A program made the position numbers and the translations under genes. Under the pieces are notes generated by a model. It did no database searches and was not told the origin of the DNA. It worked only from the letters and a program-made list of their open reading frames with translations. From positions 5,448,501 to 5,512,500 of the forward strand of contig NC_014501.1 of NCBI RefSeq assembly GCF_000147335.1: 64,000 nucleotides of DNA, written 5' to 3'. Below, one piece after another: positions 27,840 to 36,766 of this stretch (within the stretch, counting starts at the first letter, position 1; each line of letters starts with the position of its first letter). This DNA comes from Gloeothece verrucosa PCC 7822 (GTDB taxonomy: Bacteria > Cyanobacteriota > Cyanobacteriia > Cyanobacteriales > Microcystaceae).

Positions 27840-28331
27840 CTAGAATTCTGGACTGAAATGCTCCCTTAGTTTAGCTTCCTGTTCATTGGATAAATTTGAC
27901 TGAATTAGTTCGGCATTAATGTCTCCGAGAGACTGTTGTACTTTGTCGAGAGTCACATCACCTGTCAATAAAAATAGAGCAGATGTCCCTTCAGTGACTT
28001 TGCTTTTGACATCGTTAATAAAGTCGTCATTGATGCCGTAATCAGCTAAAGATCCTGACAAAGCTCCCATAGATGCACCAAGAGCTATACCTAAAATGGG
28101 GCAGAAAAAGAGTATTCCAAAAAGTAATCCCCAGAAAGCTCCATCTAAAGCGCTTAAACCCGCTAAATTAATAGCCTGTTGGGTTTTAGGCTTTTTTTTG
28201 CCTTCGGGCCAAGAAACGGTAGCGGCATCTTTTATTTCGATGATCTGCTCCTTTTGTAACTGAGTTAATTTAGTCAATGCTTCTTGGGCACCAACGGCAG
28301 TATTAAATTTCCAAACAGTGAGGGTTGCCAT
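27840..28331 (-). CDS. DUF1269-family membrane protein
   Basis: 163 residues. An N-terminal ferredoxin-like half (TLTVWKFNTAVGAQEALTKLTQLQKEQIIEIKDAATVSW) is followed by one glycine-rich hydrophobic hairpin (about 58-88, GAFWGLLFGILFFCPILGIALGASMGALSG) and SLADYGINDDFINDVKSKVTEGTSALFLL. This is the DUF1269 layout. The family is often stress-related and its function is unknown. The start is ATG. Divergent from the DUF3611 gene, with 175 bp between them. Confidence 0.85.
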   Translation of the reverse strand: MATLTVWKFNTAVGAQEALTKLTQLQKEQIIEIKDAATVSWPEGKKKPKTQQAINLAGLSALDGAFWGLLFGILFFCPILGIALGASMGALSGSLADYGINDDFINDVKSKVTEGTSALFLLTGDVTLDKVQQSLGDINAELIQSNLSNEQEAKLREHFSPEF

Positions 28332-28506
28332 AGTTTTGCTGTAACAGATTTGGTGGTTTAGGCTAATCTTACCATGACTGAAGTTGTCCCCATAAAATTA
28401 AGTTTGATTAATTTAGAACAATTTTTAGTTATAATACTTCTCAACTTGTTTGAATTGTTATGAAAGCTCGGGAAGTGTTAACTAATAACTTCCCAACATT
28501 TTGAGT

Positions 28507-29130
28507 ATGATTAATTTTTTTAAATCCGATATTCCTCCCATCAGTCCTCAGCGTATGGCCAATAGTCTTCGCCGCATGGGTTGGGTGGGTTTTTGGCTAC
28601 AAGTGATATTAGGGTTTATTCCGTTTCTTTATTTGATTGTCCGCTTACTGAAGAGTCAAAGTCGAGGAACTACATCCTTAGAGTTATTTGTGGTGATCGC
28701 CTGTTTAGTAGGGCTTCTATTGACCATGTATTGGAGTTTTCAGTACGTCCGTCTGGGCCGTAAGTTGGAAAATGCTGATTTACGCCGCCCAAAAGTTGCC
28801 GTGTTGCGGTCTTTATGGATGGGATTAATGATTAATATTGTTGGGATGCTCTGCGCTCTTTTGATTGCCCTGGGACGGGTAGGAACTCTAACACTTAATA
28901 TGTTAAGTTTACCTCAAGGAGCTACGATCATTACTCCAGGGGCAGGAGGCGATTTCAGTAATCGAAGTCCCTTGATCACCCCATCAGATATGATTACAAT
29001 TCAGGCAATGATCAATACTATTGCGGCTGAACTGATAGGAATTATCATTGCACTATTATTGTTGAGCAAAATGACCCAACATTTGTTTAATTCTAGTCAA
29101 GATGAACCGAGTAAACAACTGTCAGAATAA
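28507..29130 (+). CDS. DUF3611-family membrane protein
   Basis: About 207 residues with four predicted membrane helices (about 25-47, 58-79, 105-125, 165-190). The conserved N-terminus is IPPISPQRMANSLRRMGWVGFWLQVILGFIPFLYLI. The family is confined to cyanobacteria and plastid-bearing eukaryotes and is probably thylakoid or plasma membrane located; no function is established. The frame has TTG 28501, and ATG 28507 is preferred. The loop between helices 3 and 4 (LPQGATIITPGAGGDFSNRSP) is polar and may face the lumen. Confidence 0.85.
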   Translation: MINFFKSDIPPISPQRMANSLRRMGWVGFWLQVILGFIPFLYLIVRLLKSQSRGTTSLELFVVIACLVGLLLTMYWSFQYVRLGRKLENADLRRPKVAVLRSLWMGLMINIVGMLCALLIALGRVGTLTLNMLSLPQGATIITPGAGGDFSNRSPLITPSDMITIQAMINTIAAELIGIIIALLLLSKMTQHLFNSSQDEPSKQLSE

Positions 29131-29280
29131 ATCCGAGTAATTTACTTTAATTTGTCAACAAAAGTAGATTTAATTACCTAAAATTTTAGGAGAAAAAAGA
29201 GAAAATATTGCTCTCATTTCTCCTAGAAAACATCGTCATAATTTGATATTTAGACTCGAAATTTTCGGAAGTTATTTTAA

Positions 29281-29784
29281 TTATTTTCTGGCATTAGTGT
29301 TAGGACGCAAAGAAGCATAACCAAAAGTAGCGTTTGCCATGCGACACCAAATGACTACTGACTTATATTTAGTCAGATCAATACCATCTGGAATTGGATA
29401 GCGTTGCGCTCCTTGAAAACTTCGCAACTTACCAAGATTAATGTAACTATTCTGGTTAGAATAACTTTGAGGAGGAGTGGTAGAGGAGTCTAAAAGAACA
29501 TGAAGATCAGGACCTTGATTACTGGTACTAAAGGCTCCATCTAATTCTAAGAAATTGTGCCCTCCCTCTCTAACGATCCTTGCTGTTCCAGTGGTTGGGG
29601 CTTCAGCTTTAACAAAGTTGCCTGTAAAGGCGATGGTTTGTGTTTGACGTTGAGTGATGGCCGTTGCCGGAACTAGATTTGTCTTGAATTTTGCATCTGA
29701 CAAAGATCGACCATAGCTTGCGGTTGCTATAACTGAACCCATAACAGGAACCATTCCCCAAAGAATAAATCGACTAAATTTCAT
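29281..29784 (-). CDS. DM13-domain exported protein
   Basis: 167 residues with an N-terminal signal (hydrophobic about 5-22, ASYG). The DM13 domain follows from about residue 50: GNFVKAEAPTTGTARIVREGGHNFLELDGAF, QGPDLHVLLDSS, INLGKLRSFQGAQRYPIPDGIDLTKYKSVVIWCRMANATFGYASL. The single conserved Cys in VVIWCR is present; DM13 has been proposed to have a redox role involving this Cys, but that is not proven. It is exported, probably periplasmic. Monocistronic, with a good hydrophobic core in the signal. Confidence 0.88.
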   Translation of the reverse strand: MKFSRFILWGMVPVMGSVIATASYGRSLSDAKFKTNLVPATAITQRQTQTIAFTGNFVKAEAPTTGTARIVREGGHNFLELDGAFSTSNQGPDLHVLLDSSTTPPQSYSNQNSYINLGKLRSFQGAQRYPIPDGIDLTKYKSVVIWCRMANATFGYASLRPNTNARK

Positions 29785-30001
29785 GAGTGGTGTCTCCTAA
29801 TCAATGTTTGGCTTTAATACAACGATTTACTCTTGTGCTAAGTCGCAATTTTTTGGTAACGACGAGAGTAGAACTTGCTTGTAATGATTAGAATGCACTA
29901 CCAAACTGAGCTATATTTAATCGAAGCCTGAAAATTACTTAAAAAATTCCTGAGAAAACTGAGAAGTTATAGTTAAAAATAAATCAACCCTAAAAACCCA
30001 T

Positions 30002-30026
30002 AGGGACACATTTGTAATATGTCCCT
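30002..30026 (-). terminator. Hairpin terminator after prfA
   Basis: AGGGACA (30002-30008) pairs with TGTCCCT (30020-30026), and the stem can extend past one mismatch. On the minus strand it is followed by ATGGGTTTTTAG. It lies 52 bases after the prfA stop codon. Confidence 0.6.
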
Positions 30027-30077
30027 AAAATTCGCAATTTATTGTCTTATTCTAATTTATTCAGCCAAAAGAGTAAA

Positions 30078-31190
30078 TTAATTAAGCACTGGAGAGGTTT
30101 CCGGAGAATTTGCTAACTCAGCCAACTGTTCTTGTTGATCACGAGAAATACAAGATTGAATGATCTCGTCTATATCCCCTTCTAAAGCGCCAACCAAACT
30201 AAAGTTTTGTCCCAGACGATGATCGGTTACACGATTATCCTTGTAATTGTAGGTACGAATCTTTTCGGAACGGGAACCGGTGCCCACCTGAGATCGCCGC
30301 ATAGAACTCACTGCCTCTTGTTGTTCGCGCAGTTTCATTTCATACAACTTAGCCCGCAAAATTTGCATCGCCCGTTCCCGGTTTTGCAATTGCGAACGTT
30401 CCTCTGTACAAAAGATTCTAATTCCAGTGGGTTTATGAAACAAATCTACGGCTGTTTCAACCTTGTTGACGTTTTGTCCGCCTGCGCCTCCGGACCGGGC
30501 GGTAGAAATTTCGAGGTCTTTGGGGTCTATTTGCACTTCTACCTCATCCACTTCGGGCATAATCGCTACAGTAGCCGTTGAAGTATGAACCCGTCCACCG
30601 GCTTCTGTCACGGGTACCCGTTGTACTCGGTGAACCCCTGCCTCAAATTTCAGCTTACTATAGACGCTATCCCCTTGTATTTCTAGAATAGCCTCTTTAA
30701 AGCCGCCCATATCAGCCAGAGACTCACTCACCAGTTTTACTGCCCATCTTTGGGATTCAGCATAGCGAGAGTACATTCGCACTAAATCGCCCGCCCAAAT
30801 ACTGGCTTCATCGCCACCGGTGCCGGCCCGAATTTCTAACATAATGTTTTTGTCATCATTAGGGTCACGAGGGAGAAGAAGAACTTTAAGTCGACTTTCT
30901 AGAGTTTCTAACTGTTGTTCTAATTCCTGTACTTCTAAAGCGGCCATTTCCCGTAATTCTAGATCGCCGGCGGATTCTTTAAGAATTTGTCGGGCCCCTG
31001 CCAATTCTTCCTTGGTTTTTTGCCAAGTTTCATAAGTATTAACCGTTTCTTCCAGAGAAGAACGTGCTTTAGCCACTCGTTGTAATTCATCTGGGTTAGT
31101 GGCAATATCTGGATCAGCTAGGCGGCGGGTTAATTCTCTGTAGGTTAGTTCAACAGATTTTAGTTTTTCTAAAAGATATGCTTCAGCCAT
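30078..31190 (-). CDS. prfA: Peptide chain release factor 1
   Basis: 370 residues with the GGQ loop STARSGGAGGQNVNKVETAV that triggers peptide release, and the domain 2 anticodon-like region with HRVQRVPVTEAGGRVHTSTATVAIMPE. RF1 reads UAA and UAG. It follows rpmE with a terminator between them, so it probably has its own promoter in 31191-31372. The C-terminal tail (QEQLAELANSPETSPVLN) is a little longer than usual. ATG start. Confidence 0.96.
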   Translation of the reverse strand: MAEAYLLEKLKSVELTYRELTRRLADPDIATNPDELQRVAKARSSLEETVNTYETWQKTKEELAGARQILKESAGDLELREMAALEVQELEQQLETLESRLKVLLLPRDPNDDKNIMLEIRAGTGGDEASIWAGDLVRMYSRYAESQRWAVKLVSESLADMGGFKEAILEIQGDSVYSKLKFEAGVHRVQRVPVTEAGGRVHTSTATVAIMPEVDEVEVQIDPKDLEISTARSGGAGGQNVNKVETAVDLFHKPTGIRIFCTEERSQLQNRERAMQILRAKLYEMKLREQQEAVSSMRRSQVGTGSRSEKIRTYNYKDNRVTDHRLGQNFSLVGALEGDIDEIIQSCISRDQQEQLAELANSPETSPVLN

Positions 31191-31364
31191 CGGATTTACT
31201 CGTTTTTCTAGTGTTAATTTAATGATCTCGCGAGAGTCGGGAATAGAAAGTAGCTTTAACTCCTACTTATATAATGTATAGATTGCACATCTTGAGCTTG
31301 TCTTTTTTCGCTTGGGGAATCAATTTATTACTCTTACTCGCCATTCCCTACTAATTTAAAAAAT

Positions 31365-31396
31365 ATGTTTAACCCAGCAGAAATGACTCTGCTGGG
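31365..31396 (-). terminator. Rho-independent terminator of the ribosomal cluster
   Basis: CCCAGCAG (31373-31380) and CTGCTGGG (31389-31396) form a perfect 8-bp stem with an 8-base loop. On the minus strand it is followed by TTAAACATATTTTTT. It sits 22 bases after the rpmE stop codon and closes the S10-spc-alpha-rpmE transcript. Confidence 0.85.
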
Positions 31397-31417
31397 CAAA
31401 TATAATTAGCTAAATTG

Positions 31418-31669
31418 CTATTTTTCCTTGGCATCAGAAGCTTTGTTTTTCTTTTTATTTCTATCAACCATCCCGTACTTACGTAAGAAACGATCTACTC
31501 TTCCTTCAGTATCGATTATTTTCTGAGTACCGGTAAAAAAGGGATGATTCCCTGACCAGACTTCTACATGAATTTCTGGTTGAGTTGAACCAACGGTCAT
31601 CACCACTTCACCGTTACAGATGACTTTGGCTTCAGGATACCAAGTTGGGTGAATATCTGTTTTAGGCAT
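31418..31669 (-). CDS. rpmE: 50S ribosomal protein L31
   Basis: 83 residues. The L31 pattern is clear (IHPTWYPEAKVICNGEVVMTVGSTQPEIHVEVWSGNHPFFTGTQK). Of the four zinc-binding Cys of the C+ form only the one in VICNG is left, and VWSGNH replaces VCSxCH. It is therefore the zinc-independent type. A Lys-rich tail (NKKKNKASDAKEK) extends it. Last gene of the cluster, 186 bp after rpsI across a repeat-filled gap. Confidence 0.95.
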   Translation of the reverse strand: MPKTDIHPTWYPEAKVICNGEVVMTVGSTQPEIHVEVWSGNHPFFTGTQKIIDTEGRVDRFLRKYGMVDRNKKKNKASDAKEK

Positions 31670-31682
31670 AGTTATTTTTCGG

Positions 31683-31735
31683 GTTTTTCGTTGTCAGTTG
31701 TTGGTTGTTAGTGGTCAGTGGTCAGTAGTTAGTGA
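31683..31735 (-). repeat. Heptad-type repeat, rpsI-rpmE gap
   Basis: Consecutive degenerate units GTCAGTT, GTTGGTT, GTTAGTG, GTCAGTG, GTCAGTA, GTTAGTG read on the plus strand. The rest of the gap (31757-31850) is GC-rich, with a small CTCCCTTCGGGGAAC hairpin (about 31788-31801). That resembles a further dispersed repeat rather than a tRNA. Confidence 0.6.
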
Positions 31736-31855
31736 TGTGTTTTGTTCCCTTTAAGAAGCGCGGAGTGCGGCACAGTGCCAGTATGCTCCCTTCGGGGAAC
31801 TCGGATAGCGCAACTGGTTCCACCTGTTCGGGTGTTCCCTACTCTAAAATCTATT

Positions 31856-32269
31856 CTAACGCTTAGAGTATTGAGGAGCTTTACGAGCTTTGTGTAAACC
31901 GTATTTTTTCCGCTCTTTGGCTCGAGGATCTCGGGTCAAATATCCTTCTGTCTTCAGGGGTTGGCGATTTTCTGGAGCGAGTTGGCACAAGGCTCTAGCC
32001 ACTCCTAGTTTAACAGCATCGGCTTGTCCTGTCAGCCCGCCGCCGTGAGCTTTGACTAGGATATCATAGTCATTTTCTAGCCCTAAAGTTTCTAATGGGG
32101 CTTTGATCCCTTGAATATAGTCAGCAATTTGATTGAAGTAGATATCGCCGGTTTTGCCATTAACGGTTATTTGCCCTGTACCAGGAATTAAACGGACTCT
32201 GGCGATAGCTGTTTTGCGGCGTCCGGTTCCCCAATAGACTACTCTATCTCTTGTTTCTGTCGCTTGCAT
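31856..32269 (-). CDS. rpsI: 30S ribosomal protein S9
   Basis: 137 residues ending in the conserved GLHKARKAPQYSKR tail that reaches the P-site tRNA. The core GTGRRKTAIARVRLIPGTG and GGGLTGQADAVKLGVARAL are intact. Its ATG shares one base with the rplM stop codon, so the two are translationally coupled as in most bacteria. Confidence 0.97.
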   Translation of the reverse strand: MQATETRDRVVYWGTGRRKTAIARVRLIPGTGQITVNGKTGDIYFNQIADYIQGIKAPLETLGLENDYDILVKAHGGGLTGQADAVKLGVARALCQLAPENRQPLKTEGYLTRDPRAKERKKYGLHKARKAPQYSKR

Positions 32270-32724
32270 TATTTTTCTCCACCGGGAATAGTATTAATGG
32301 TTAAAATTTCAGGTTTTTGAGCTTGATGAGGATGATTCGGTCCGTCATAGACTTTTAATTTAGTAAAAAGTTGGCGACCTAGGGTATTTTTCGGTAACAT
32401 TCCTTTTACAGCTTTTTCGACAATTCTCTCGGGTAAACGAATTTGCAGTTTTTGAAAGGTTTCTAGTTTCATTCCGCCGGGACGGCCCGAGTGACGGCGA
32501 TAAAGTTTTTGTTGGGGTTTTTTACCGGTTACCACGACTTTTTCAGCATTAATAACAATTACGAAGTCACCGGTATCTAAATGAGGGGTATAAGTGGGTT
32601 TGTTTTTTCCCCGTAAGATCATGGCAATTTCAGACGCAAGACGGCCTAAACGTTGTCCTGATGCGTCTATGAGATACCATTTTTTGTCTAATGTTTCTGG
32701 ATTAGGAAGGGGTGTTTTGTTCAT
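32269..32724 (-). CDS. rplM: 50S ribosomal protein L13
   Basis: 151 residues, with WYLIDASGQRLGRLASEIAMILRGKNKPTYTPHLDTGDFVIV and the basic MLPKNTLGRQLFTKLKVY block typical of L13, an early assembly protein. It follows truA after 69 bp, in the conserved truA-rplM-rpsI order, and is coupled to rpsI. Confidence 0.97.
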   Translation of the reverse strand: MNKTPLPNPETLDKKWYLIDASGQRLGRLASEIAMILRGKNKPTYTPHLDTGDFVIVINAEKVVVTGKKPQQKLYRRHSGRPGGMKLETFQKLQIRLPERIVEKAVKGMLPKNTLGRQLFTKLKVYDGPNHPHQAQKPEILTINTIPGGEK

Positions 32725-32793
32725 TTTGGTTGTTAGGTGCTTGTTAATGGTTAGTAATAGGTAGCTACCTAATAGTTACTGGGGTTTTTACGG

Positions 32794-33648
32794 CTATACG
32801 GGGATAGCCTGGCTTGGCTCAGTGGGATTAAAGACGAACATCGGTTGAGTATCATACCAAACGCTAGGAGCAAAGGGAAATTCCGGATAACCTACCCTTA
32901 ATAAACATAACCCTTTGGCGGGAGCCGCGTATTTAACCTCTTCGCGTCTCTGGTTTTTCCAGATGTTGGTAAACTCTGATAGGGATCGTTGTTGATTTCC
33001 CACTTCGATTAACATTCCCATGAGCAGGCGTACCATTCCATATAAAAACCCATTGGCTTGAATCTCTACATGAATAAACGGCCCACTTCGATAACATTGT
33101 ACGGCTTGAACTTCTACCCAAGAGTGAGTTCGCGCCGAATTAGCTCGATGGAAAGCCGCTAAATGGTGCTTGCCTAATAATGGCTCTAAGGCTGCCTGCA
33201 TCAGGGATTCAGAGAGAGGATATTGATAGTAGTGCCAACTGAAGGGCTTAACAAACAAGTTAGGTTGTTTGTCGGTGTAAATGGTATAACGGTAACGTCG
33301 CCAAAGGGCAGAAAAGCGAGCGTGCCAGGTATCACAGACCTTATGGGATGCTCTTACGACAATATCGTCAGGCAAACGAGAGTTCAGGATGGTTGCCCAA
33401 CGGTACGGCGGAATTAAACTCATTTGGTCAAAGTGGGCTACTTGTGCTGCCGCGTGGACTCCGGCATCGGTTCTTCCGGCTCCGTGTAAGGTAATGGGGT
33501 AACCCAAAACCTGGGCGATCGCTGTTTCGATCTCTTCTTGAACGGTGCGCCGGTTGGGTTGGCGTTGCCACCCATGAAAATGCGTCCCTAGATATTGAAT
33601 GACTAGGGCTACTCGCTGTTTTTCTACCTTGGGGTGAGGGTTGTCCAC
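32794..33648 (-). CDS. truA: tRNA pseudouridine(38-40) synthase
   Basis: 284 residues, slightly longer than the E. coli enzyme. The catalytic Asp is in GAGRTDAGVHA (D62 region), with IQYLGTHFHGWQRQPN at the N-terminus and NGFLYGMVRLLMGMLIEVG in the second domain. It isomerises uridines 38-40 in tRNA anticodon stems. The start is a GTG 19 bases after the rplQ stop. A HIP1 octamer lies inside the gene at 33515. Part of the ribosomal transcript. Confidence 0.95.
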   Translation of the reverse strand: MDNPHPKVEKQRVALVIQYLGTHFHGWQRQPNRRTVQEEIETAIAQVLGYPITLHGAGRTDAGVHAAAQVAHFDQMSLIPPYRWATILNSRLPDDIVVRASHKVCDTWHARFSALWRRYRYTIYTDKQPNLFVKPFSWHYYQYPLSESLMQAALEPLLGKHHLAAFHRANSARTHSWVEVQAVQCYRSGPFIHVEIQANGFLYGMVRLLMGMLIEVGNQQRSLSEFTNIWKNQRREEVKYAAPAKGLCLLRVGYPEFPFAPSVWYDTQPMFVFNPTEPSQAIPV

Positions 33649-33667
33649 TGACTTTTACAACAAACGA

Positions 33668-34018
33668 TTAGACCAATTCAATAATTGCCATTTCTGAGTT
33701 ATCTCCGCGACGGCGCAAGGTTCTCACCACTCGGGTATATCCCCCATTGCGGTTGCTATAACGTTCTTGAGCTTTTTCAAATAGCTTATGGACTAGCTGT
33801 TTATCATAGATATAGCCCATCGCTTGCCGTCTAGCGGCTAGAGAACCATCTTTAGCCAGAGTAATCATTTTTTCGGCATGAGCGCGAACGGCTTTAGCTC
33901 TGGTGAGGGTGGTGGTAATTTTACCATGACGAATAAGCTCTGTGGTCAACGCTCGCAGTAAGGCTTTGCGTTGATCTGCCGGCAGGCTTAATTGAGGTAC
34001 ACGACATCGATGACGCAT
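33668..34018 (-). CDS. rplQ: 50S ribosomal protein L17
   Basis: 116 residues, full length for L17: MRHRCRVPQLSLPADQRKALLRALTTELIRHGKITTTLTRAKAVR and YTRVVRTLRRRGDNSEMAIIELV. It sits next to the exit tunnel. It lies downstream of rpoA with a 103-bp, repeat-bearing gap between them. Confidence 0.97.
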   Translation of the reverse strand: MRHRCRVPQLSLPADQRKALLRALTTELIRHGKITTTLTRAKAVRAHAEKMITLAKDGSLAARRQAMGYIYDKQLVHKLFEKAQERYSNRNGGYTRVVRTLRRRGDNSEMAIIELV

Positions 34019-34039
34019 TGTTTTTTTTCTCTCTATAGA

Positions 34040-34115
34040 TTGTTGTCAGTTATCGGTTGCCACTGGCCGGTGGTTAGTGATTATTCACCGGTCAACCCTG
34101 GCGATCAACTGTTGA
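34040..34115 (-). repeat. Heptad-type inverted repeat, rpoA-rplQ gap
   Basis: Plus-strand units GTCAGTTATCGGTTG and GTGGTTAGTGA are followed by GATCAACTGTTGACTC, which is partly complementary to them. CCGGTGG and a nearby CACCGG also pair. Confidence 0.5.
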
Positions 34116-34121
34116 CTCACT

Positions 34122-35066
34122 TTAGGTTTTTGCTTTTTCCTGGGGTAAGGTAATGCCCAGGCGTTTTTGCAGAGCTTCGATCACTTCTTCGGCTGATTTT
34201 TGACCGAAATTTTTGATCTCTAGGAGATCTTCTTGAGAATAATCGAGCAAATCTGCTACTGTATTTATTTGTGCCCGTTTTAGACAGTTGTAAGCTCGTA
34301 CCGATAGCTGTAGTTCCTCGATGGGAATTTGGCTTTCGGGATTAACTTCATCTGGGTAATCGCTTTGAGTGGCTTCGAGTTCATTGAGGTCTCTCAGAGG
34401 ACTAAACAAGTCAACAATAATTGCTGCTGCTTCTGATAAGGCCTCTTTAGGATTAACGCTGCCGTTAGTCCAAATTTCTATGGTTAGCCGGTCTTTAGAA
34501 CTGGTTCCGTCTACACGGACATCTTCTACACTATAATTAACTTTTGTTACCGGCATGAACACCGAATCGATTTGGAGAAAATCTAAGGATGTGCTATCGT
34601 CTTTTCCTCGCTCAATAGCTCGGTAGCCTTTTCCTTTCTCAATGCGAAATTCCATTTCTAGCTTTGACCCTTCAGCTAGAGTCGCCACATATTGACTGGG
34701 ATCGACGATTTCTACTTCTGAGGGTAAATCAAACTGGCCTGCGGTTACTGTTGCCGGTCCGGTTGCCACAAGACGGCCGATTTGGGGTTGTGAGGTATAA
34801 CTTTTGAGAGTGATTTCTTTCATGTTCAAAATCAACTCCATCACATCTTCCCGCACCCCCGAGATGGTCGCAAATTCGTGGTTTACCCCAGCAATTCGGA
34901 GCGCTGTTACGGCGGCTCCTTCTAGGTTTGAGAGTAATACTCGTCTGAGGGCATTGCCTACGGTTGTCCCTTGACCGCGATCGAGAGGTTCTAGGATAAA
35001 TTTCCCATACTGACCCTGATTTTTATGAGCCTTTAATTCTACACACTCAATTTGAAACTGCGCCAC
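34122..35066 (-). CDS. rpoA: RNA polymerase alpha subunit
   Basis: 314 residues. The N-terminal dimerisation domain has LDRGQGTTVGNALRRVLLSNLEGAAV; the C-terminal domain from about residue 245 contains IPIEELQLSVRAYNCLKRAQINTVADLL and IKNFGQKSAEEVIEALQKRLG, the DNA and activator contact surface. The start is a GTG with an excellent GGGAGG 9-10 bases upstream. rpsD, which lies between rpsK and rpoA in many bacteria, is absent here, as usual in cyanobacteria. Confidence 0.97.
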   Translation of the reverse strand: MAQFQIECVELKAHKNQGQYGKFILEPLDRGQGTTVGNALRRVLLSNLEGAAVTALRIAGVNHEFATISGVREDVMELILNMKEITLKSYTSQPQIGRLVATGPATVTAGQFDLPSEVEIVDPSQYVATLAEGSKLEMEFRIEKGKGYRAIERGKDDSTSLDFLQIDSVFMPVTKVNYSVEDVRVDGTSSKDRLTIEIWTNGSVNPKEALSEAAAIIVDLFSPLRDLNELEATQSDYPDEVNPESQIPIEELQLSVRAYNCLKRAQINTVADLLDYSQEDLLEIKNFGQKSAEEVIEALQKRLGITLPQEKAKT

Positions 35067-35099
35067 CCTGGTGACCTCCCTTTTTGTCCCTACTCCGTT

Positions 35100-35240
35100 G
35101 TCCGTTGTCCCTTATCAATTGTTTTGGGTCATTGGTCATAAGTCATCGGTCATTGGTTGTTTCTTTAATTTTTTTTGGGGTTGATTAAAGACTATCGACG
35201 ATTGACTCTTGACGATTGACTAATGACGATTGATTGTTGA
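35100..35240 (-). repeat. Heptad-type inverted repeat, rpsK-rpoA gap
   Basis: The left arm (about 35128-35160) repeats GTCATTG/GTCATAA/GTCATCG units; the right arm (about 35190-35238) repeats GACTATC, GACGATT, GACTCTT, GACGATT, GACTAAT, GACGATT. The arms are approximate reverse complements, separated by an AT-rich loop. Confidence 0.65.
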
Positions 35241-35244
35241 GTGT

Positions 35245-35637
35245 TTAAACTCTACGTCTTTTGGGCGGACGGCAGCCATTGTGAGGAATTGGGGTTACGT
35301 CTCTAATCAAAGTAATTTCTAATCCGGCCCCCTGTAAGGCGCGAATCGCTGTTTCTCGGCCGGCACCGGGCCCACTGACCATTACTTCTATCTGACGCAT
35401 TCCCTGTTCCATTGCTCTACGGGCTGCATTGTCTGCTGCCGTTTGCGCGGCAAAGGGTGTTCCTTTTTTGGCTCCTTTAAATCCACTCGAACCGGCTGAG
35501 GCCCAGGAGATTACGTCTCCTTTGGTGTCAGCGATGGTGACAATGGTATTGTTGAAAGTGGATTGAATGTGAGCGATGCCGTTAGGAACGTTCTTTTTTT
35601 GTTTTTTAGCACCGCCTTTTTTTGTTGGTCGCGCCAT
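35245..35637 (-). CDS. rpsK: 30S ribosomal protein S11
   Basis: 130 residues, with GIAHIQSTFNNTIVTIADTKGDVISWASAGSSGFKGAKKGTPFAAQ and the C-terminal PHNGCRPPKRRRV that contacts the 3' end of 16S rRNA. It lies on the platform. 48 bp after rpsM and followed by a repeat-filled gap before rpoA. Confidence 0.97.
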   Translation of the reverse strand: MARPTKKGGAKKQKKNVPNGIAHIQSTFNNTIVTIADTKGDVISWASAGSSGFKGAKKGTPFAAQTAADNAARRAMEQGMRQIEVMVSGPGAGRETAIRALQGAGLEITLIRDVTPIPHNGCRPPKRRRV

Positions 35638-35685
35638 AATCCTGTGCTGAATTTTGTATTAGGATAGTTTGAGTAATTAACTGGA

Positions 35686-36069
35686 TTATTTTTTGCTCGG
35701 AGCTTTTTTCTTACCGGCTACGGTTAAACGTCTGCCACGACGAGTTCGAGCATTCGTCCGGGTTCGCTGCCCTCTCACGGGTAGGCCTTGGCGATGACGA
35801 CGACCTCGGTAAGTGCCGATATCGACTAGGCGCTTGATGTTCATTGATTCCAAGCGTCTCAAATCCCCTTCGATTTGATAATTGGTCTCAATGTAAGCTC
35901 TCAGAGCGGCTGTGTCTTCGTCGCTAAGATCTTTAACTCTTGTGTCAGGATTAACTCCTGTTTCTGCTAATATTTCTTGTGAACGAGATAAACCAATCCC
36001 GTACAGATAAGTCAGCGCAATTTCCACGCGCTTATCTCGGGGTAGGTCTACACCAGCTATCCTTGCCAC
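35686..36069 (-). CDS. rpsM: 30S ribosomal protein S13
   Basis: 127 residues: ARIAGVDLPRDKRVEIALTYLYGIG, then RGRRHRQGLPVRGQRTRTNARTRRG and a basic Lys-rich tail reaching the P-site tRNA. It forms the head bridge to the 50S subunit. It lies between rpmJ and rpsK as expected. Confidence 0.97.
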   Translation of the reverse strand: MARIAGVDLPRDKRVEIALTYLYGIGLSRSQEILAETGVNPDTRVKDLSDEDTAALRAYIETNYQIEGDLRRLESMNIKRLVDIGTYRGRRHRQGLPVRGQRTRTNARTRRGRRLTVAGKKKAPSKK

Positions 36070-36150
36070 GCTTGTTCTCCCTTCAATTGATTACTTTGGT
36101 TCTATGTTGTATGGTTGAACTTTAAGTTATGGTGATAGGATGAATTGATT

Positions 36151-36264
36151 CTAGCCTTGACGTTGTTTATGCTTGGGGTTAGAACAAATCACCATCACTC
36201 GGCCGCGACGACGGATGACGCGACACTTTTCACACATTTTTTTGACAGATGGTCTAACTTTCAT
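36151..36264 (-). CDS. rpmJ: 50S ribosomal protein L36
   Basis: A 37-codon gene between infA and rpsM. The translation starts MKVRPSVKKMCEKCRVIRRR and ends PKHKQRQG before a TAG at 36151. C11, C14, C27 and H32 make the zinc site of the C+ form, in contrast to the zinc-free L31 here. Confidence 0.96.
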   Translation of the reverse strand: MKVRPSVKKMCEKCRVIRRRGRVMVICSNPKHKQRQG

Positions 36265-36402
36265 GCCTAGTTTTTAGGGCAACACTGCAAGCTTATTATT
36301 ATATCAATAATAGTGAACTTATGTCATCTCATATAATTTTTCTGTTGGCTTAGTAGCCCACGACCTGGGCTATGGGCGAGCGAGAAAATTTTTCCCGACA
36401 GT

Positions 36403-36630
36403 TTATCTTTTATTTTTGAGACGATAAGTGATTCTCCCTTTAGTTAAGTCGTAGGGAGTTAATTCGACTTTTACCCGGTCTCCTGGCAAAATTTTGATGT
36501 AATTTCGTCTTATTTTGCCGGAAATATGGGCTAAAACGTTGAACCCGTTGTCGAGATCAACTCTAAACATAGCATTGGGAAGGGACTCGGTTACTGTACC
36601 TTCCATTTCAATTAGGTCTTGTTTGGCCAA
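36403..36630 (-). CDS. infA: Translation initiation factor IF-1
   Basis: The frame extends to a GTG at 36645, but the TTG at 36630 gives MAKQDLIEMEGTVTESLPNAMF, the universal IF-1 N-terminus, with GGGG 8 bases ahead. The single OB-fold domain runs to KGRITYRLKNKR, about 75 residues in all. IF-1 blocks the A site during initiation. A rare TTG start on a core factor may lower its expression; that is an inference. The map gene, common between adk and infA elsewhere, is absent. Confidence 0.95.
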   Translation of the reverse strand: MAKQDLIEMEGTVTESLPNAMFRVDLDNGFNVLAHISGKIRRNYIKILPGDRVKVELTPYDLTKGRITYRLKNKR

Positions 36631-36766
36631 GGTGTTAATCCCCACGGTTGAGCTACTTAGGGTTGTTATTATCTAGTGTATGTGATAATTAGCACAATTT
36701 GCCTAGTCTAACCAACCCACATTCACATATCTTAGCAAAGTTTCACTAATGAGTTCTAGGAATTTA

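Noticed and set aside
31757..31850. GC-rich, tRNA-like stretch between rpsI and rpmE
   Set aside because: No cloverleaf with a GTTCRA T-arm and a proper acceptor stem can be drawn; it looks like repeat debris.
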